A DNA stretch of 31,736 bases from a virus, in IMG/VR virus record IMGVR_UViG_3300032288_005505, positions 1 through 31,736 of that record. The stretch is one strand, 5' to 3'. Below the pieces are notes generated by a model that was given only the letters and a program-made list of their open reading frames with translations, did not search any database and had not been told where the DNA came from. The stretch's first letter is position 1, and each line of letters starts with the position of its first letter. Of the stretch, positions 14,685 to 25,200 are shown piece by piece. The translations under genes and the position numbers were made by a program.

Positions 14685-17665
14685 TATGAACAAACAATAT
14701 TAATATCTAAACCTACATTTAGGTCTAGAAGTTTATTAGTAAAATCAGCATAACAAGAAGAATTACTTATTGTTAAACTACCACTGGTAAAATAATAATT
14801 TAAACCGTATTGATATAAATACTGAAGTTTGTCATCTATAGCATTTATAACGTCAAAATAGGTTAATGGTGTTCCATTTACATTATCTATCGCATTTGGT
14901 CCATAACCTGTGTAAAAATATTCTTTAATTAACACTTCTTGTTGACTTGTTATTGGATCTAATAACCTAACTAAAATATACCAATTAGATTCTAAATTAT
15001 TAAAGTTACAATTAGTTAGGTTATTGGTTACACCTAAAACTGTTTCAGATAATATTCCAATTGGGTCAAATAAAGGTAAATCACAAACTAGTGTTTGATC
15101 AATACAATCATAGGTATAAGGTTCACCGTTATATGTACACGGAAAACATTCCACAGACAATGGTGTTATTGTACAACCTCTTTGTCTTCTCCAAACATAT
15201 TTTTGTCTATGAAAAATAGAGTTGTCCATTTTTTGTCCTGTATTCCATAGTGTTGTTGCCGGAACAAATTGTTCAACTAATCTAACCCAATAATCACCTA
15301 AACTTAATGTAAAATCTATCATTTTTTGATAGGTAAATTGGTTGTTTGGGATGTTCAAAGTTTGGTTACTATTAATATAGTTCCAAAAAATTGATTGTAG
15401 TGTTGGGTATCCCCCTGTTTTACCGTCTGAAATGTATTGTCTATTTCTAACGTTTATAAAATTATTATAAAAATTTTGAGCAAATTCAAAAAATGTTTTT
15501 TGATTTGGTTTTGGATCGATGTATGTCCAATCTATATTTCCTGGTGATGGGTATGGTGAGGTAAATCCACTATTAGGGATTGGGTAACCATAAGTTGCTG
15601 ACATATTCCATATGTCGTAGGTTATTCCTTGTCCCATATTTAAATAAACTTCCATATTTTTAACATTCAAGGAAAGTCTGTCATCCTCTAATATATAATT
15701 TGTCGCAGCTAAGTCCTGTAAATTTTTTCTTAATCCAACATCATTTAATGTCCAACTCTTTTTGTTGTCGATAACTTTTGTAATGTTGTACCCCAAATCC
15801 ATAAAAGGAAAAGAACGATATCTATCCAAATATTCTTTACCGTATGTAAAAGGAGTCAAAACAGAATTAACTACAGGTATTTGTGAATTCAAATCAGATG
15901 TTGCGTAACTAATTTGTTCAGGTGATCTGTGTTCAGGTGTTAGTTCAAACCAACCCGATCCTTTTTGGAAAAAGTAATCGTCGGTATATGTTGGTCTTTG
16001 TGGGTAACCCGTTTCTAAATTTATCGGGTAATCTTGAATGTCTGTATTAACATTAAATATTTGGCTACTTGTTGTAAACCCAGTGTACTGTACCCCCCAA
16101 ATTGAAAACGTATTACTCGATAATAAGGATGGGGTTTCAACATACTTTGTTCCACCCGATATTGTCATATATTCTTCAAAAAAATCATCTACAGATATTT
16201 TTTGATCAGCAACATAAATGTACTCATTAAATTCTATTAAGGCTTCAGGCGCACCAACCATCCTTAAAATATATTCAATAGATTTTCGAGTACCTTTTGA
16301 TTTAAATAAAAAAGCCGAATTTAGTATAAGGTTTCTAAAATATTGATAATTTAGCTCTGCTGGTGTTTGTTCTTTTGATTGTCCAGGATATATAACATCA
16401 TTTGTAGTAGTAAAAATAGAATCTAATAATTTTTCATTTGTTATTGGGGAAATGTCGGTATCCCAACCTAATGTTTTTGCTAAATTTACTAATAATTGTG
16501 ATGGAATGTCATTTCCAACAATATAATTAACGGAATTAATGTTACCTAACGAATCAATAAACTTTTTTGTCTCATCAAAACTTCTACCGTAAATTTGAAG
16601 TACGTTTTCTAATTTCTGATCGGGAGTATCAAATTCTTTTAAACTACCTGAAGTTAAAAATCTACTTATTAAGTTAGTTTTAAACTGATCCAATCTTTCA
16701 GATATTAGTTGTAGCGTATTCAAATAATTATCAAAATTTGAAGTGACTATGTCTAAATTCCAAACCCCGTCTAACTTCCAAGTAACTATGTTGTTAATCA
16801 TTATATAGTTACCATTACTATCATAATCAGGGTATTTAAATTTTGCCGTATACTTAGGAAAACCATTTCTATTTAACAAATAATCTTCAACCTCATCAAA
16901 CGCATCTTGGAATATTTTTTCAGTATTTAAATTGTTTGGTTTTAAAATTAGTGTTTGTGTTGATGTGGTTGAACTAAATGGTTTACCTTTAACTACTATT
17001 GGTATTGTACCTGCAGTCAATGTCTGAGTTGGGGTAAAATCAAGTATCGGGTATTCGGTTGTTAAGTCCGTGGTATAAAGTGAATATCCTTCATAATTTT
17101 TTGTCAAATTCCTGAAATCACTTATTTTGAATGGTCTTGTCGATATGTTTTGAGCGGCATTTACACTATAATCAATATCAAAAGGGTTTTTAAAAAATTG
17201 AACGTTAACATCAAATGATGTTTCATTTGCAACCGCATCATAAACTATATTAAACGCAGTAAAACCGGTATTTAAACTATAATTTTGTTGATCTATTTGA
17301 ATTGCCGCAGGGAAAAAATTAATAATTTTTGTTACTGAAGCTGAAATTCTTTTTTGTAATGAACCATATAAAGAAAAACTTGTAATTTGTGATAAGTCAA
17401 AATTTGGATATACACTGAAGTTTTTTTTGATTATAACTTTTGTTTCTTCAATTGTTCCTATATTTAGGTTTTCTAAATTAAAAGGTTCTGAAAAAACTCC
17501 TGTACCAAAACTTCTGTTAACTTTATCAAATACTGCAGTAGTATATTCAAAATTACCCTGTGTTAAACCACCACCATTTACTACTTGAAATCCGACTAAA
17601 TCGTCAGAAAAAGTACCCGATCCGACAGGTGCAGGTTTTGGACATATGAATTTATTTTGAGCCAT
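14684..17665 (-). CDS. Large baseplate protein with P2 gpI / T4 gp7-like segment, 993 aa
   Basis: Around residues 436-468, [20 protein letters not shown] followed by IEYILRMVG resembles the most conserved part of the P2 tail protein I family: an 'R-x-L-I-x-x-A-x-x-x-x-x-x-K-G-T' helix. That family corresponds to T4 gp7 and TssG in contractile systems. It is preceded by a Leu-x-x-Leu-G-W-D motif (near 400). The N-terminal 300 residues look beta-rich. The C-terminal 200 residues are Cys-containing ([19 protein letters not shown]) and may be a separate binding domain. The start ATG overlaps the stop of the 302-residue gene (TAATG), and its own stop overlaps the adhesin start the same way. Baseplate wedge membership fits the position after gp6. 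Confidence 0.55.
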   Translation of the reverse strand: MAQNKFICPKPAPVGSGTFSDDLVGFQVVNGGGLTQGNFEYTTAVFDKVNRSFGTGVFSEPFNLENLNIGTIEETKVIIKKNFSVYPNFDLSQITSFSLYGSLQKRISASVTKIINFFPAAIQIDQQNYSLNTGFTAFNIVYDAVANETSFDVNVQFFKNPFDIDYSVNAAQNISTRPFKISDFRNLTKNYEGYSLYTTDLTTEYPILDFTPTQTLTAGTIPIVVKGKPFSSTTSTQTLILKPNNLNTEKIFQDAFDEVEDYLLNRNGFPKYTAKFKYPDYDSNGNYIMINNIVTWKLDGVWNLDIVTSNFDNYLNTLQLISERLDQFKTNLISRFLTSGSLKEFDTPDQKLENVLQIYGRSFDETKKFIDSLGNINSVNYIVGNDIPSQLLVNLAKTLGWDTDISPITNEKLLDSIFTTTNDVIYPGQSKEQTPAELNYQYFRNLILNSAFLFKSKGTRKSIEYILRMVGAPEALIEFNEYIYVADQKISVDDFFEEYMTISGGTKYVETPSLLSSNTFSIWGVQYTGFTTSSQIFNVNTDIQDYPINLETGYPQRPTYTDDYFFQKGSGWFELTPEHRSPEQISYATSDLNSQIPVVNSVLTPFTYGKEYLDRYRSFPFMDLGYNITKVIDNKKSWTLNDVGLRKNLQDLAATNYILEDDRLSLNVKNMEVYLNMGQGITYDIWNMSATYGYPIPNSGFTSPYPSPGNIDWTYIDPKPNQKTFFEFAQNFYNNFINVRNRQYISDGKTGGYPTLQSIFWNYINSNQTLNIPNNQFTYQKMIDFTLSLGDYWVRLVEQFVPATTLWNTGQKMDNSIFHRQKYVWRRQRGCTITPLSVECFPCTYNGEPYTYDCIDQTLVCDLPLFDPIGILSETVLGVTNNLTNCNFNNLESNWYILVRLLDPITSQQEVLIKEYFYTGYGPNAIDNVNGTPLTYFDVINAIDDKLQYLYQYGLNYYFTSGSLTISNSSCYADFTNKLLDLNVGLDINIVCS

Positions 17666-18573
17666 TAACTAATAATATTTGTAAAGTTTTTACTAAAATC
17701 AATGTTAGCACCTCTATCTTGTCTAACTTCGTAAAGTAATTCATTAAAGTTATCTCTAACCTCAAATAAGTTATATTGTTTGTAAATATTTCCAGCAGTA
17801 TCGTACAATGTATAAATCCCATCATCAATACTTTTAGTTTGATTACCGTACAACGCTATTGCCAATGTATCAATATCATAGTTAGCGATTTGTACTTCAA
17901 GAGTTACCGGATTGAAAAAAGTGTTTGTTATTATAATGTTTTGATTAGGTTGTCCAATAAACGGTGTTGCGTTTGGTTTGTTTGTTGGTGACGAACTTGG
18001 TGATAATGTTAAAAATATCAAATCACTTCCTCCTTCAACATACCTATATCTTAGTGCTTTTTGTGATGTATTTGTTTGATCTGAAACAACTGGTTCACAA
18101 AAAAATGCAGATGTTACAATCCTATAAAAATTTGGTATTTTAGTACCATCTGAATTAAGATATTCAATTCTAAAACCAACTAATCCCTGATTAACAAATT
18201 TATTTCTAAATTGTTGTGGAACATCGTTAATATCAATAACAATACCTTTAACGCTTGGTAATGCAGATAAAACACCACAATCAGTTATCGATGTTCTAAT
18301 TTCTGCAGGACGAATATATAATGTATATATTCCGACGTTAGTAAATTCAGTTGCCGGTAATCTTAAATTATAAAGTCCCCCCAAAATTTCCACATTCGCA
18401 TTTCCTCCTGTATTTGCATTATGAAAATATGGTGTTAAAATATTTGCTGCGTTTAATTTTTTTAATACAAAGTTTGTTGTAACATCTCTAGATGGTGTAT
18501 AATGCAAAATTATTTCAACATCCTGTGGTGAAACGTCTGCTGGTCTAACAATACCATAAGCTCCAAGTGCCAT
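17665..18573 (-). CDS. Unknown baseplate-region protein, 302 aa
   Basis: The protein starts MALGAYGIVRPADVSPQDVE with strand-turn-strand pattern and has beta-rich sequence throughout. Segments such as YNLRLPATEFTNVGIYTLYI and VTLEVQIANYDIDTLAIALYG show this. No Cys pairs beyond two isolated ones, no membrane segment and no enzyme motif are visible. I do not recognise a family. It is translationally coupled to the 993-residue gene by a TAATG overlap, and a TATTTAT motif lies 14 bases before its ATG. A baseplate or tail-tube-end component is suggested only by context. Confidence 0.55.
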   Translation of the reverse strand: MALGAYGIVRPADVSPQDVEIILHYTPSRDVTTNFVLKKLNAANILTPYFHNANTGGNANVEILGGLYNLRLPATEFTNVGIYTLYIRPAEIRTSITDCGVLSALPSVKGIVIDINDVPQQFRNKFVNQGLVGFRIEYLNSDGTKIPNFYRIVTSAFFCEPVVSDQTNTSQKALRYRYVEGGSDLIFLTLSPSSSPTNKPNATPFIGQPNQNIIITNTFFNPVTLEVQIANYDIDTLAIALYGNQTKSIDDGIYTLYDTAGNIYKQYNLFEVRDNFNELLYEVRQDRGANIDFSKNFTNIIS

Positions 18574-18587
18574 TATTAATTTATTTT

Positions 18588-18594
18588 ATAAATA
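18588..18594 (-). promoter_or_regulatory. TATTTAT motif upstream of the gene starting at 18573
   Basis: The coding-strand copy (CTATTTATAAA) ends 14 bases before the ATG, in a 37-base intergenic gap between two otherwise tightly packed gene groups. This gap is the only such break between 22249 and 14684, a plausible place for an internal promoter. Confidence 0.4.
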
Positions 18595-18610
18595 GTTTAT
18601 GTGGTTTTTT

Positions 18611-19693
18611 TTAAGTTGTATTAATTCGGAAAAAACCATATCCGTATCTTTCCAAATCACCAATATTATCAACTTCCCCCAATCTTATTAAAGATTCAAA
18701 AGCAGAATATCTCCCTCTTTCAAGTAAAATGTCTGTTTGTATTTCAGGATCCATAACAAAATCTAATAAGTACTCATCTTTTGTTAATCCCGAAACAACA
18801 ATATCATTTGCGGTAAATCCTGAAGAATCAATTAAAAATAATGTTTTACCATTAGTAAAGTCATAATATAAAACATTGTTTATTGTATATGCGGTGTAAG
18901 TGTTATTAATTTCATTAACATAACCAATACTTCCATTACCTAAATTTTGTATGTACCCAACAGTATATGGTTGAGGTCCGTATCTTCTTAATTGATTTAA
19001 ATTTGATAAAGTATATCCTGAAACTAAAAATGGTACAGTTGTGTAGTAACTTGAAACTTGTTGGTTTATATTATTATTTGAGTCTCCAGTAAAGATATAA
19101 TTGTAACTTAATGGTGTTGCCGACCAATTACCCCCTAATTGATTAAATGTTATATTTCCAAGTTGGTTGTCTATGGTTACCCCAGTAAACGGTATCGATA
19201 CTGTTTTTTTAACTTCGGTTATACCCCAAGTGTTAGTTTGTGTCAACGTAATTGTGTACGTTTGACTGACTGTGTTATATGTGTGTTCTTGTAGATTATT
19301 TAAAGTACTTAGTGTTGCGGTTTCATTACCATCCCCCCAATTAATTTTATATGTAGAAATATTAAGAAAACTTGCCGAATTGTATGATGATGAATTGAAA
19401 ACTTTTACATTATATGGATTTATAGGATTACCCGAATATATAAAATTTGTCACCGTATCAATTTGATCCAAAAACCCTTCAAAAGGAGAGTAGTATCCAA
19501 TATCATTTATTTTTTGTGTAAGTAGTATTGGGATTGTTAGACCAGTTAACAATGATGTTCCCCCAGTACCTCCACTTAAAATATATGGTAAGTTTTCATA
19601 CACACCAAAAGCGTTACTTCCGTATATTTCTTGGACAATATCTGAAGATAATACTTCAGGTGAAATTACTATATTTATTTTTTCTGGTGTCAT
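18611..19693 (-). CDS. Baseplate-region protein with PKD domain, 360 aa
   Basis: Residues about 92-170 form a PKD-type beta-sandwich: KINWGDGNETATL (WGDG at 119-122), then EHTYNTVSQTYTITLTQTN. That is the usual W-x-F-G-D-G then H-x-Y-x-x-x-G-x-Y pattern with Gly replaced by Gln. PKD domains mediate protein or glycan contacts on cell-surface proteins and occur in phage tails. The remainder is unassigned beta-rich sequence (LDFVMDPEIQTDILLERGRY near the C-terminus). The start ATG overlaps the stop of the 288-residue gene (TAATG). The role is structural by context. Confidence 0.6.
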   Translation of the reverse strand: MTPEKINIVISPEVLSSDIVQEIYGSNAFGVYENLPYILSGGTGGTSLLTGLTIPILLTQKINDIGYYSPFEGFLDQIDTVTNFIYSGNPINPYNVKVFNSSSYNSASFLNISTYKINWGDGNETATLSTLNNLQEHTYNTVSQTYTITLTQTNTWGITEVKKTVSIPFTGVTIDNQLGNITFNQLGGNWSATPLSYNYIFTGDSNNNINQQVSSYYTTVPFLVSGYTLSNLNQLRRYGPQPYTVGYIQNLGNGSIGYVNEINNTYTAYTINNVLYYDFTNGKTLFLIDSSGFTANDIVVSGLTKDEYLLDFVMDPEIQTDILLERGRYSAFESLIRLGEVDNIGDLERYGYGFFRINTT

Positions 19694-20559
19694 TACGGAT
19701 TTACATATTCATACCATCTTATGGGGTTTGCAATTGTCCCTCTTCTATTTAATGTACCATTTACAGTTTCAGTGTACACAGCATATTCGTATGTGTCATA
19801 ATTTAAAATATATTTGTAATAAAAATTTTGTCTTTTATTTATATTGAAAACATTCGGTCCAACAAATGTTGATTGAGGTGAATTTATCATCCTAATAAAT
19901 TGTCCTTTTTTTGCATTAAAGAATTTAGCACCAACATAAAATTCATTTGGCGGAAAATAATTTTTATCTTTTAACCAATAGACATAAAACCCTTCTTTGT
20001 CTGCACCCACCGAATCCAAAACAAATTTTGGTTTTTTAACCTCAACTGAAATTTGATTTGAGATTGGTCCAACCAAACCAGGTTCTTTTAAACCTTGTTG
20101 TGTTGGTATTATTACTGAAAGTAATATTCTTTGTGTTTCTGAGTCAGTTGTATCATAAAAATCTAACTTAAAAAAACTTCCTTTAAAATTATTTGCAAAA
20201 TAATAAATTTCGCTATCAGTAAACGATGCATTTTGATAGTCTATTGCCCAATTATTTATTGTAGAAGCAGTTACCTCAGATAAAAAATCATAAAAAAAGA
20301 ATTCATAATTTATTGACGTTTTTAAAAGTTGAATTGGTATTTGAAGTAACCCCACAGTAAAGTTTATTGTATAATCTTGGTGGGCAAACCTTGTAATCTC
20401 AAAATCCTGTGGTGGATTTATAATTTGTTTTAAAACTTCTTTTTCATAATTTGCAATCGCTTCCGATCTACCATCGAAATCAAAAGTAATTTCTAATGGA
20501 ATATTAACAAATTCATCATTTGTTGTAATTATTTTTCTATATGAATTATTCACAGTCAT
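19693..20559 (-). CDS. Unknown baseplate-region protein, 288 aa
   Basis: The protein starts MTVNNSYRKIITTNDEFVNI. It contains aromatic-rich strands such as FEITRFAHQDYTINFTVGLL and INYEFFFYDFLSEV, and ends IRWYEYVNP. It shows no known family signature, no Cys and no membrane segment. The start ATG lies 14 bases inside the 3' end of the preceding gene and the stop overlaps the next start, so it is embedded in a coupled cluster with baseplate genes. A structural wedge component is inferred from position only. Confidence 0.55.
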   Translation of the reverse strand: MTVNNSYRKIITTNDEFVNIPLEITFDFDGRSEAIANYEKEVLKQIINPPQDFEITRFAHQDYTINFTVGLLQIPIQLLKTSINYEFFFYDFLSEVTASTINNWAIDYQNASFTDSEIYYFANNFKGSFFKLDFYDTTDSETQRILLSVIIPTQQGLKEPGLVGPISNQISVEVKKPKFVLDSVGADKEGFYVYWLKDKNYFPPNEFYVGAKFFNAKKGQFIRMINSPQSTFVGPNVFNINKRQNFYYKYILNYDTYEYAVYTETVNGTLNRRGTIANPIRWYEYVNP

Positions 20560-22249
20560 CCGTTGTTGGTTCGTTATAACCTGACGTTGTAGGTTCGTTT
20601 ACGTCTCGTATTATTGGGTAATTTATAAAGTTTATTTCTTTAAAAGGGTAATGAGCGTCATTTGTAAATGGTATATTTAAACCTAAATTATCACTATCTA
20701 CATATCCATAACTATAAAGATCCCTCCAAATAAATTGATTTGTTTTTTCAGAAAAATATGAATAAAAAGGTATATTACTTACAACACTAGCATCAGCATT
20801 CTCAACATAATCACTGAAAACTCTGATTGGGATACTGTGGTGTGGTTTATATGAATACCCCGATGGATACTCATTTGTTGAGTTGTCAAAAAATACATTT
20901 GTATTTAATGAGTATTTGTGGTAAATTGGTGAAAGGACGTATTCTTTTTGTTCATAGTCATTGTATTCACAAAAATCACCTTTTATTGTGTCACCTTTTT
21001 TTAACAATTTATTATAATAAAAAGTATAACCTTGTTTTGTGTAAGATTGCACCACAATATTATCTTTGTTTAACACTGAATTATGATTCCACCAAGGATC
21101 AATACTATTTTTTTGAAAATTAAATCCCCAACCAATATCAATTGCTTTATTTTGATTTGCAGGTGGTTTATTAAACCATCCGGCAAATCCCCTATTAATG
21201 ATTGTAAAAAATAATTCCGTAACCGGTTTTCCATTATTATCTATTAAATTTGTAACATCAATGTCGGGATTTACTGTGAACCCATAACTTTGACTACCTG
21301 TTTTAACTGAAACTCTTTGTTGATTGTCAGGTGTTAACGCCGAATATTCTAACTTTCTTTTATTAGGGAAAGGGTTATTTTCAAAACCCATTTTTGTAAT
21401 AAAAGTTTCATTATTTTCAGTCAATAATTTATGTAATCTAACATAATATCTTGATTTTGTTTCACCGCTATTATTAATATCTCGTATTCTTTTAAAGTTA
21501 CCTGCTCTTCCGTCATATACGTCGGTATTTGGAAATGATAAATCAAATAAAGAAAACACTTTTTCATTTGACCTATATGTCCCATCACCCACATTATATA
21601 TTGAAAAAATATTTTTTCCGTTAATAGGAAAACTTAACTCAATTGATTGTCCTGCAGTTAAATTGTGTTTTGTAGCACAATAAAAATAAACCAATTGTTT
21701 TCCATTTAAACTTCCTTTTTTTATAACAAAAGGTACTCCGTCAGAAACATTGAAAACATTTGTAACTGAATTGACGCTTCCTTGTGTGTATGACATAGTT
21801 TGTGCTGTTGTACTACTATAAGGATAAGTAACATAAAACATCCAATTGTAACTTGTTGCACTTTTTGATATGAAATTTAAATGGTTAGGTATTCCTCTAT
21901 CTCTAATCATACTAAACTCATCATATTGTGGGTAACCCCTCCAAACATTAGTATTAATTGATTGTACGGGATCGATTAAATATAGAATGTTTTTAAAAGG
22001 TGTATAAATAGAAGTACCAGAAACCGTGTTATCAAACACATTAACAATTTTACCACTCAACCTAAAAGTATTAGAAAGTTGTCTTTCTTCTTCAAAAATG
22101 TTTTCAACATTTACCAAAGAAGACCTGTCCCCTTGAACAAGGTTTCTTCTGTCTCCTATTAAGTTAACAGACACTTGTTCATCAACATTTGCAGAACCCG
22201 CAAATCTTTTAGAACCAAGTACAATCCTTATTTCATCTTGTTTTCTCAT
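20546..22249 (-). CDS. Unknown baseplate-region protein, 567 aa
   Basis: The protein is rich in aromatic residues and Asn, with no family I recognise. The N-terminal 60 residues are polar and basic (LGSKRFAGSANVDEQVSVNL), the rest beta-like. The C-terminus carries a short tandem motif, NEPTT-SGY then NEPTT-DDCE. The DNA of this motif overlaps the start of the next gene. Its own ATG overlaps the stop of the 2089-residue gene as ATGA. The neighbours suggest a baseplate or short-fibre protein; the sequence alone does not say which. Confidence 0.55.
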   Translation of the reverse strand: MRKQDEIRIVLGSKRFAGSANVDEQVSVNLIGDRRNLVQGDRSSLVNVENIFEEERQLSNTFRLSGKIVNVFDNTVSGTSIYTPFKNILYLIDPVQSINTNVWRGYPQYDEFSMIRDRGIPNHLNFISKSATSYNWMFYVTYPYSSTTAQTMSYTQGSVNSVTNVFNVSDGVPFVIKKGSLNGKQLVYFYCATKHNLTAGQSIELSFPINGKNIFSIYNVGDGTYRSNEKVFSLFDLSFPNTDVYDGRAGNFKRIRDINNSGETKSRYYVRLHKLLTENNETFITKMGFENNPFPNKRKLEYSALTPDNQQRVSVKTGSQSYGFTVNPDIDVTNLIDNNGKPVTELFFTIINRGFAGWFNKPPANQNKAIDIGWGFNFQKNSIDPWWNHNSVLNKDNIVVQSYTKQGYTFYYNKLLKKGDTIKGDFCEYNDYEQKEYVLSPIYHKYSLNTNVFFDNSTNEYPSGYSYKPHHSIPIRVFSDYVENADASVVSNIPFYSYFSEKTNQFIWRDLYSYGYVDSDNLGLNIPFTNDAHYPFKEINFINYPIIRDVNEPTTSGYNEPTTDDCE

Positions 22250-25200
22250 ATCTGTCCTACAACATATTTTTTAATGTATCGATTCATAGCGCTTTTACCT
22301 TTAAATAATCCAAAATAAAAATGATAAGGAGCACTTACAACGAAATCAGGAGTGTTGTTTGGGTTTTGTGATGGTGCAAATGTTGGTACTCCGTTATTAT
22401 CATAATTGTAAATATATCCAGTATTCGGTCCATTACTTGCTTGGAAATATTCTGTAGTAATAAAAGACATCTCTTGGTATTTTGTTTCATATATTCCATT
22501 TATATTTGTGTACCAATTATTATCTTGATCACCCAATATTGATAAATAACCGTTTGAATCATTTCTCAACCATTTATACATAGGTACGTTTTGCGTTTTT
22601 GGATAACCATTATATTGAAGGACGTTACCGAAAGTAAGAATACCTGGACTTAATGTCCTTCTTTTTGCAACATCGCTTTCATATAAAACACCCACAACAG
22701 CATTTCCATTTGTCGTTGACAAATAAACATCATTATCATCATAAAATTGATCGTTAAATGGTAATATTCCGTATTCTGAGTTTATACTAAACATTTGAGC
22801 CACATCCCCATCAATTCTAAGTCCCGACCTACTGAAAAGTGCAAAAACAGATGCGTTTCCAGTTCCCAAATACAAATCGGAAGTACTTGTACTAAGTAAA
22901 CGAGATAAAAAGAAAAATAACAAAATAGTGTCTGTTGGGTTATACGTGGTGGTTTTTAATGTTTCCACTAAATACCCGTCTAATTGTGGATTAAAACAGA
23001 TTTCTTTTGTAAATTGATCTCTTGGTCCTAAATCCATTATTGTTGTAGGAAAGAAAATATTTCTACTATTCAATCCTCCGTATTCAGATGCATTTTCCCA
23101 CTGTCCTCCAAACCAAGCCTTTTTTCTTGGTACTTGACCTACAAATTGATTCTGCGTGTGATCATATGGTGTTGATCGATAAAAGAAAGAATTTGATGTT
23201 CCTGAAGCGAAATAAACCGGTCCTTGATATGGGGCATTTGCACTTTCGGACGAACCACAGAACTTATATATTGGTTGTCCATTTAAATCAAAAATAACTC
23301 TATTTTGAAATGCAAAACTATATAACCCTCCGTTAACCCAATTATTATGAAAGACGTGTGAGAATACTTCTCTACAAGCAGCAAAAGAAAAAATAAATCT
23401 AGCCTTCCATTCCGCTAAACTATTCGCGTCTCTTTCTAATTCTGCTTGTGATAAATATTCTTTTGATACAAAATAATAACACCCCCCTACCACTACTTGT
23501 TTTTCTAAATTTCCATCAAAGTTATTAGCGCAAGGCGCCACAACACCAAATGTCTCTCCGTTACCACTGTAACAAGATAATAAAGTCATACCTTCACAAG
23601 ACAAACTATTAATGACTAAATCACTAACTGTACTTCCAGATGGTCTATCAGCGAAATCTTGACCTACTCCAACATCTAAAGGTACATACGGAGTAAAAGT
23701 TAACTCAGTACTAATCCCTCCTTCTAAAACTTTATAAATCTTGAAATTATCATTTAAAAATAACGCATATGATGAGTTTCCACTTATTTGTGTTGTTGTT
23801 GAAGTTGGTAACCTATCAGATCTAAAAACTAGTCTTGTACTATCTTCAATCGTACAATCATAACTGTAATTAGTGTCTGTCAAATATGATGGTGAATATA
23901 CTCTAGCAAAAATACTACTTGTATTGTTTATGTTAAATAATTGTCCAGGTGTTGTTGTTGACGCAATAAGAGTACCACCTTCAATATTCCCAACATCAGT
24001 AACATAAGAAGGGTAAACTGATGGTGATATGTTTGTTGGGGGGTCAGTGGAATACCATAACCTCGATATTGTATTATATCCTTGTGTCCAATTGTATGCC
24101 CGTGGTGAATATACACCAGCAGGTGTTGTAAATGAAGCAACATTACGACTATCCCCAGGATAAGAAACAAAAACAGATTGTGATTTGTCTAAAGATGAAT
24201 AATATTTCAACGAATTATTTGTAAATGCTGAAAACGATTGAAATAAAGGTAAAGTATTGAGTCCTGAAACAGGAGACGAAAATGAAGGATGAAATAACCT
24301 TATATTTCTATTATTTATTACATAATGACTTTCAGGTGTATGTACGTCATACGCCCAAGTAGATGGTGTAACACCTGGTACTTGCCAAAGTGCGGTTGTT
24401 GCTGGCGCAATAGGTAACGTATTAAGTTGTGGTGGTATATTTAAATAATAATTTCCCGTCACTTTAATGTCTCCTAATGGTTTTCCAAATAAAGGGGATA
24501 TATCATACTCTATTCTTTGTTTTTCAGTGTATGGATCAACTCCCCTTACTAAAATTGCTATTTCTTTGTTATCAAAATTACTAACAATTTGTCTTGGTAT
24601 TGCATTATATGTTCTATTAACATTTGTCCAATTCGCATAAGGTCCAGATGTCGGATTAGTCAATGACGAGTTTATTATAAAATCAGAATTACCCGTATCT
24701 ATAAGTCGTTTAAGACGAACCCCAATATTAGGATTACTAAACGCACCACCTATTAATACCTTATATAGTGGTAAAAAGTTTTCTCTTTTTATATCATACA
24801 CACCACCACTCGCATTTTGACTCCAAGACTGATTCAAATTGAATGCCGTGTCAACAGAACCATCATTTAATAATCTAACTATTTGATTTCTTACATTATT
24901 TCGGTACTCTGTAAAATCACCACCAACTAAAAGTTTTTCTACGTTATTTGCGTCTAAATAGTTATATATAACCCTCACAGTATCATCAAACCCGTCAGAT
25001 AACGACAAAGATGTATTTGTAAAAGATTGTATAATATTTCCATTTTGTTGTGTTTTTACAATTCTACCAACATAAACATTTCTATAATAAGTAAAATTTC
25101 CACCTATATAGATGTCTCCAGTACCATCTAACGCCTGTTTTATTGTGTAAACATTTCCGTTAATTGGGTTTGTTTGTGTTAATTGTGAAGTAGTACTAAA

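Noticed and set aside
14685-14693. A TTG start three codons upstream for the 907-residue adhesin
   Set aside because: The ATG at 14684 forms a TAATG with the upstream stop, as at two other junctions, and the MA-x start resembles neighbouring genes.
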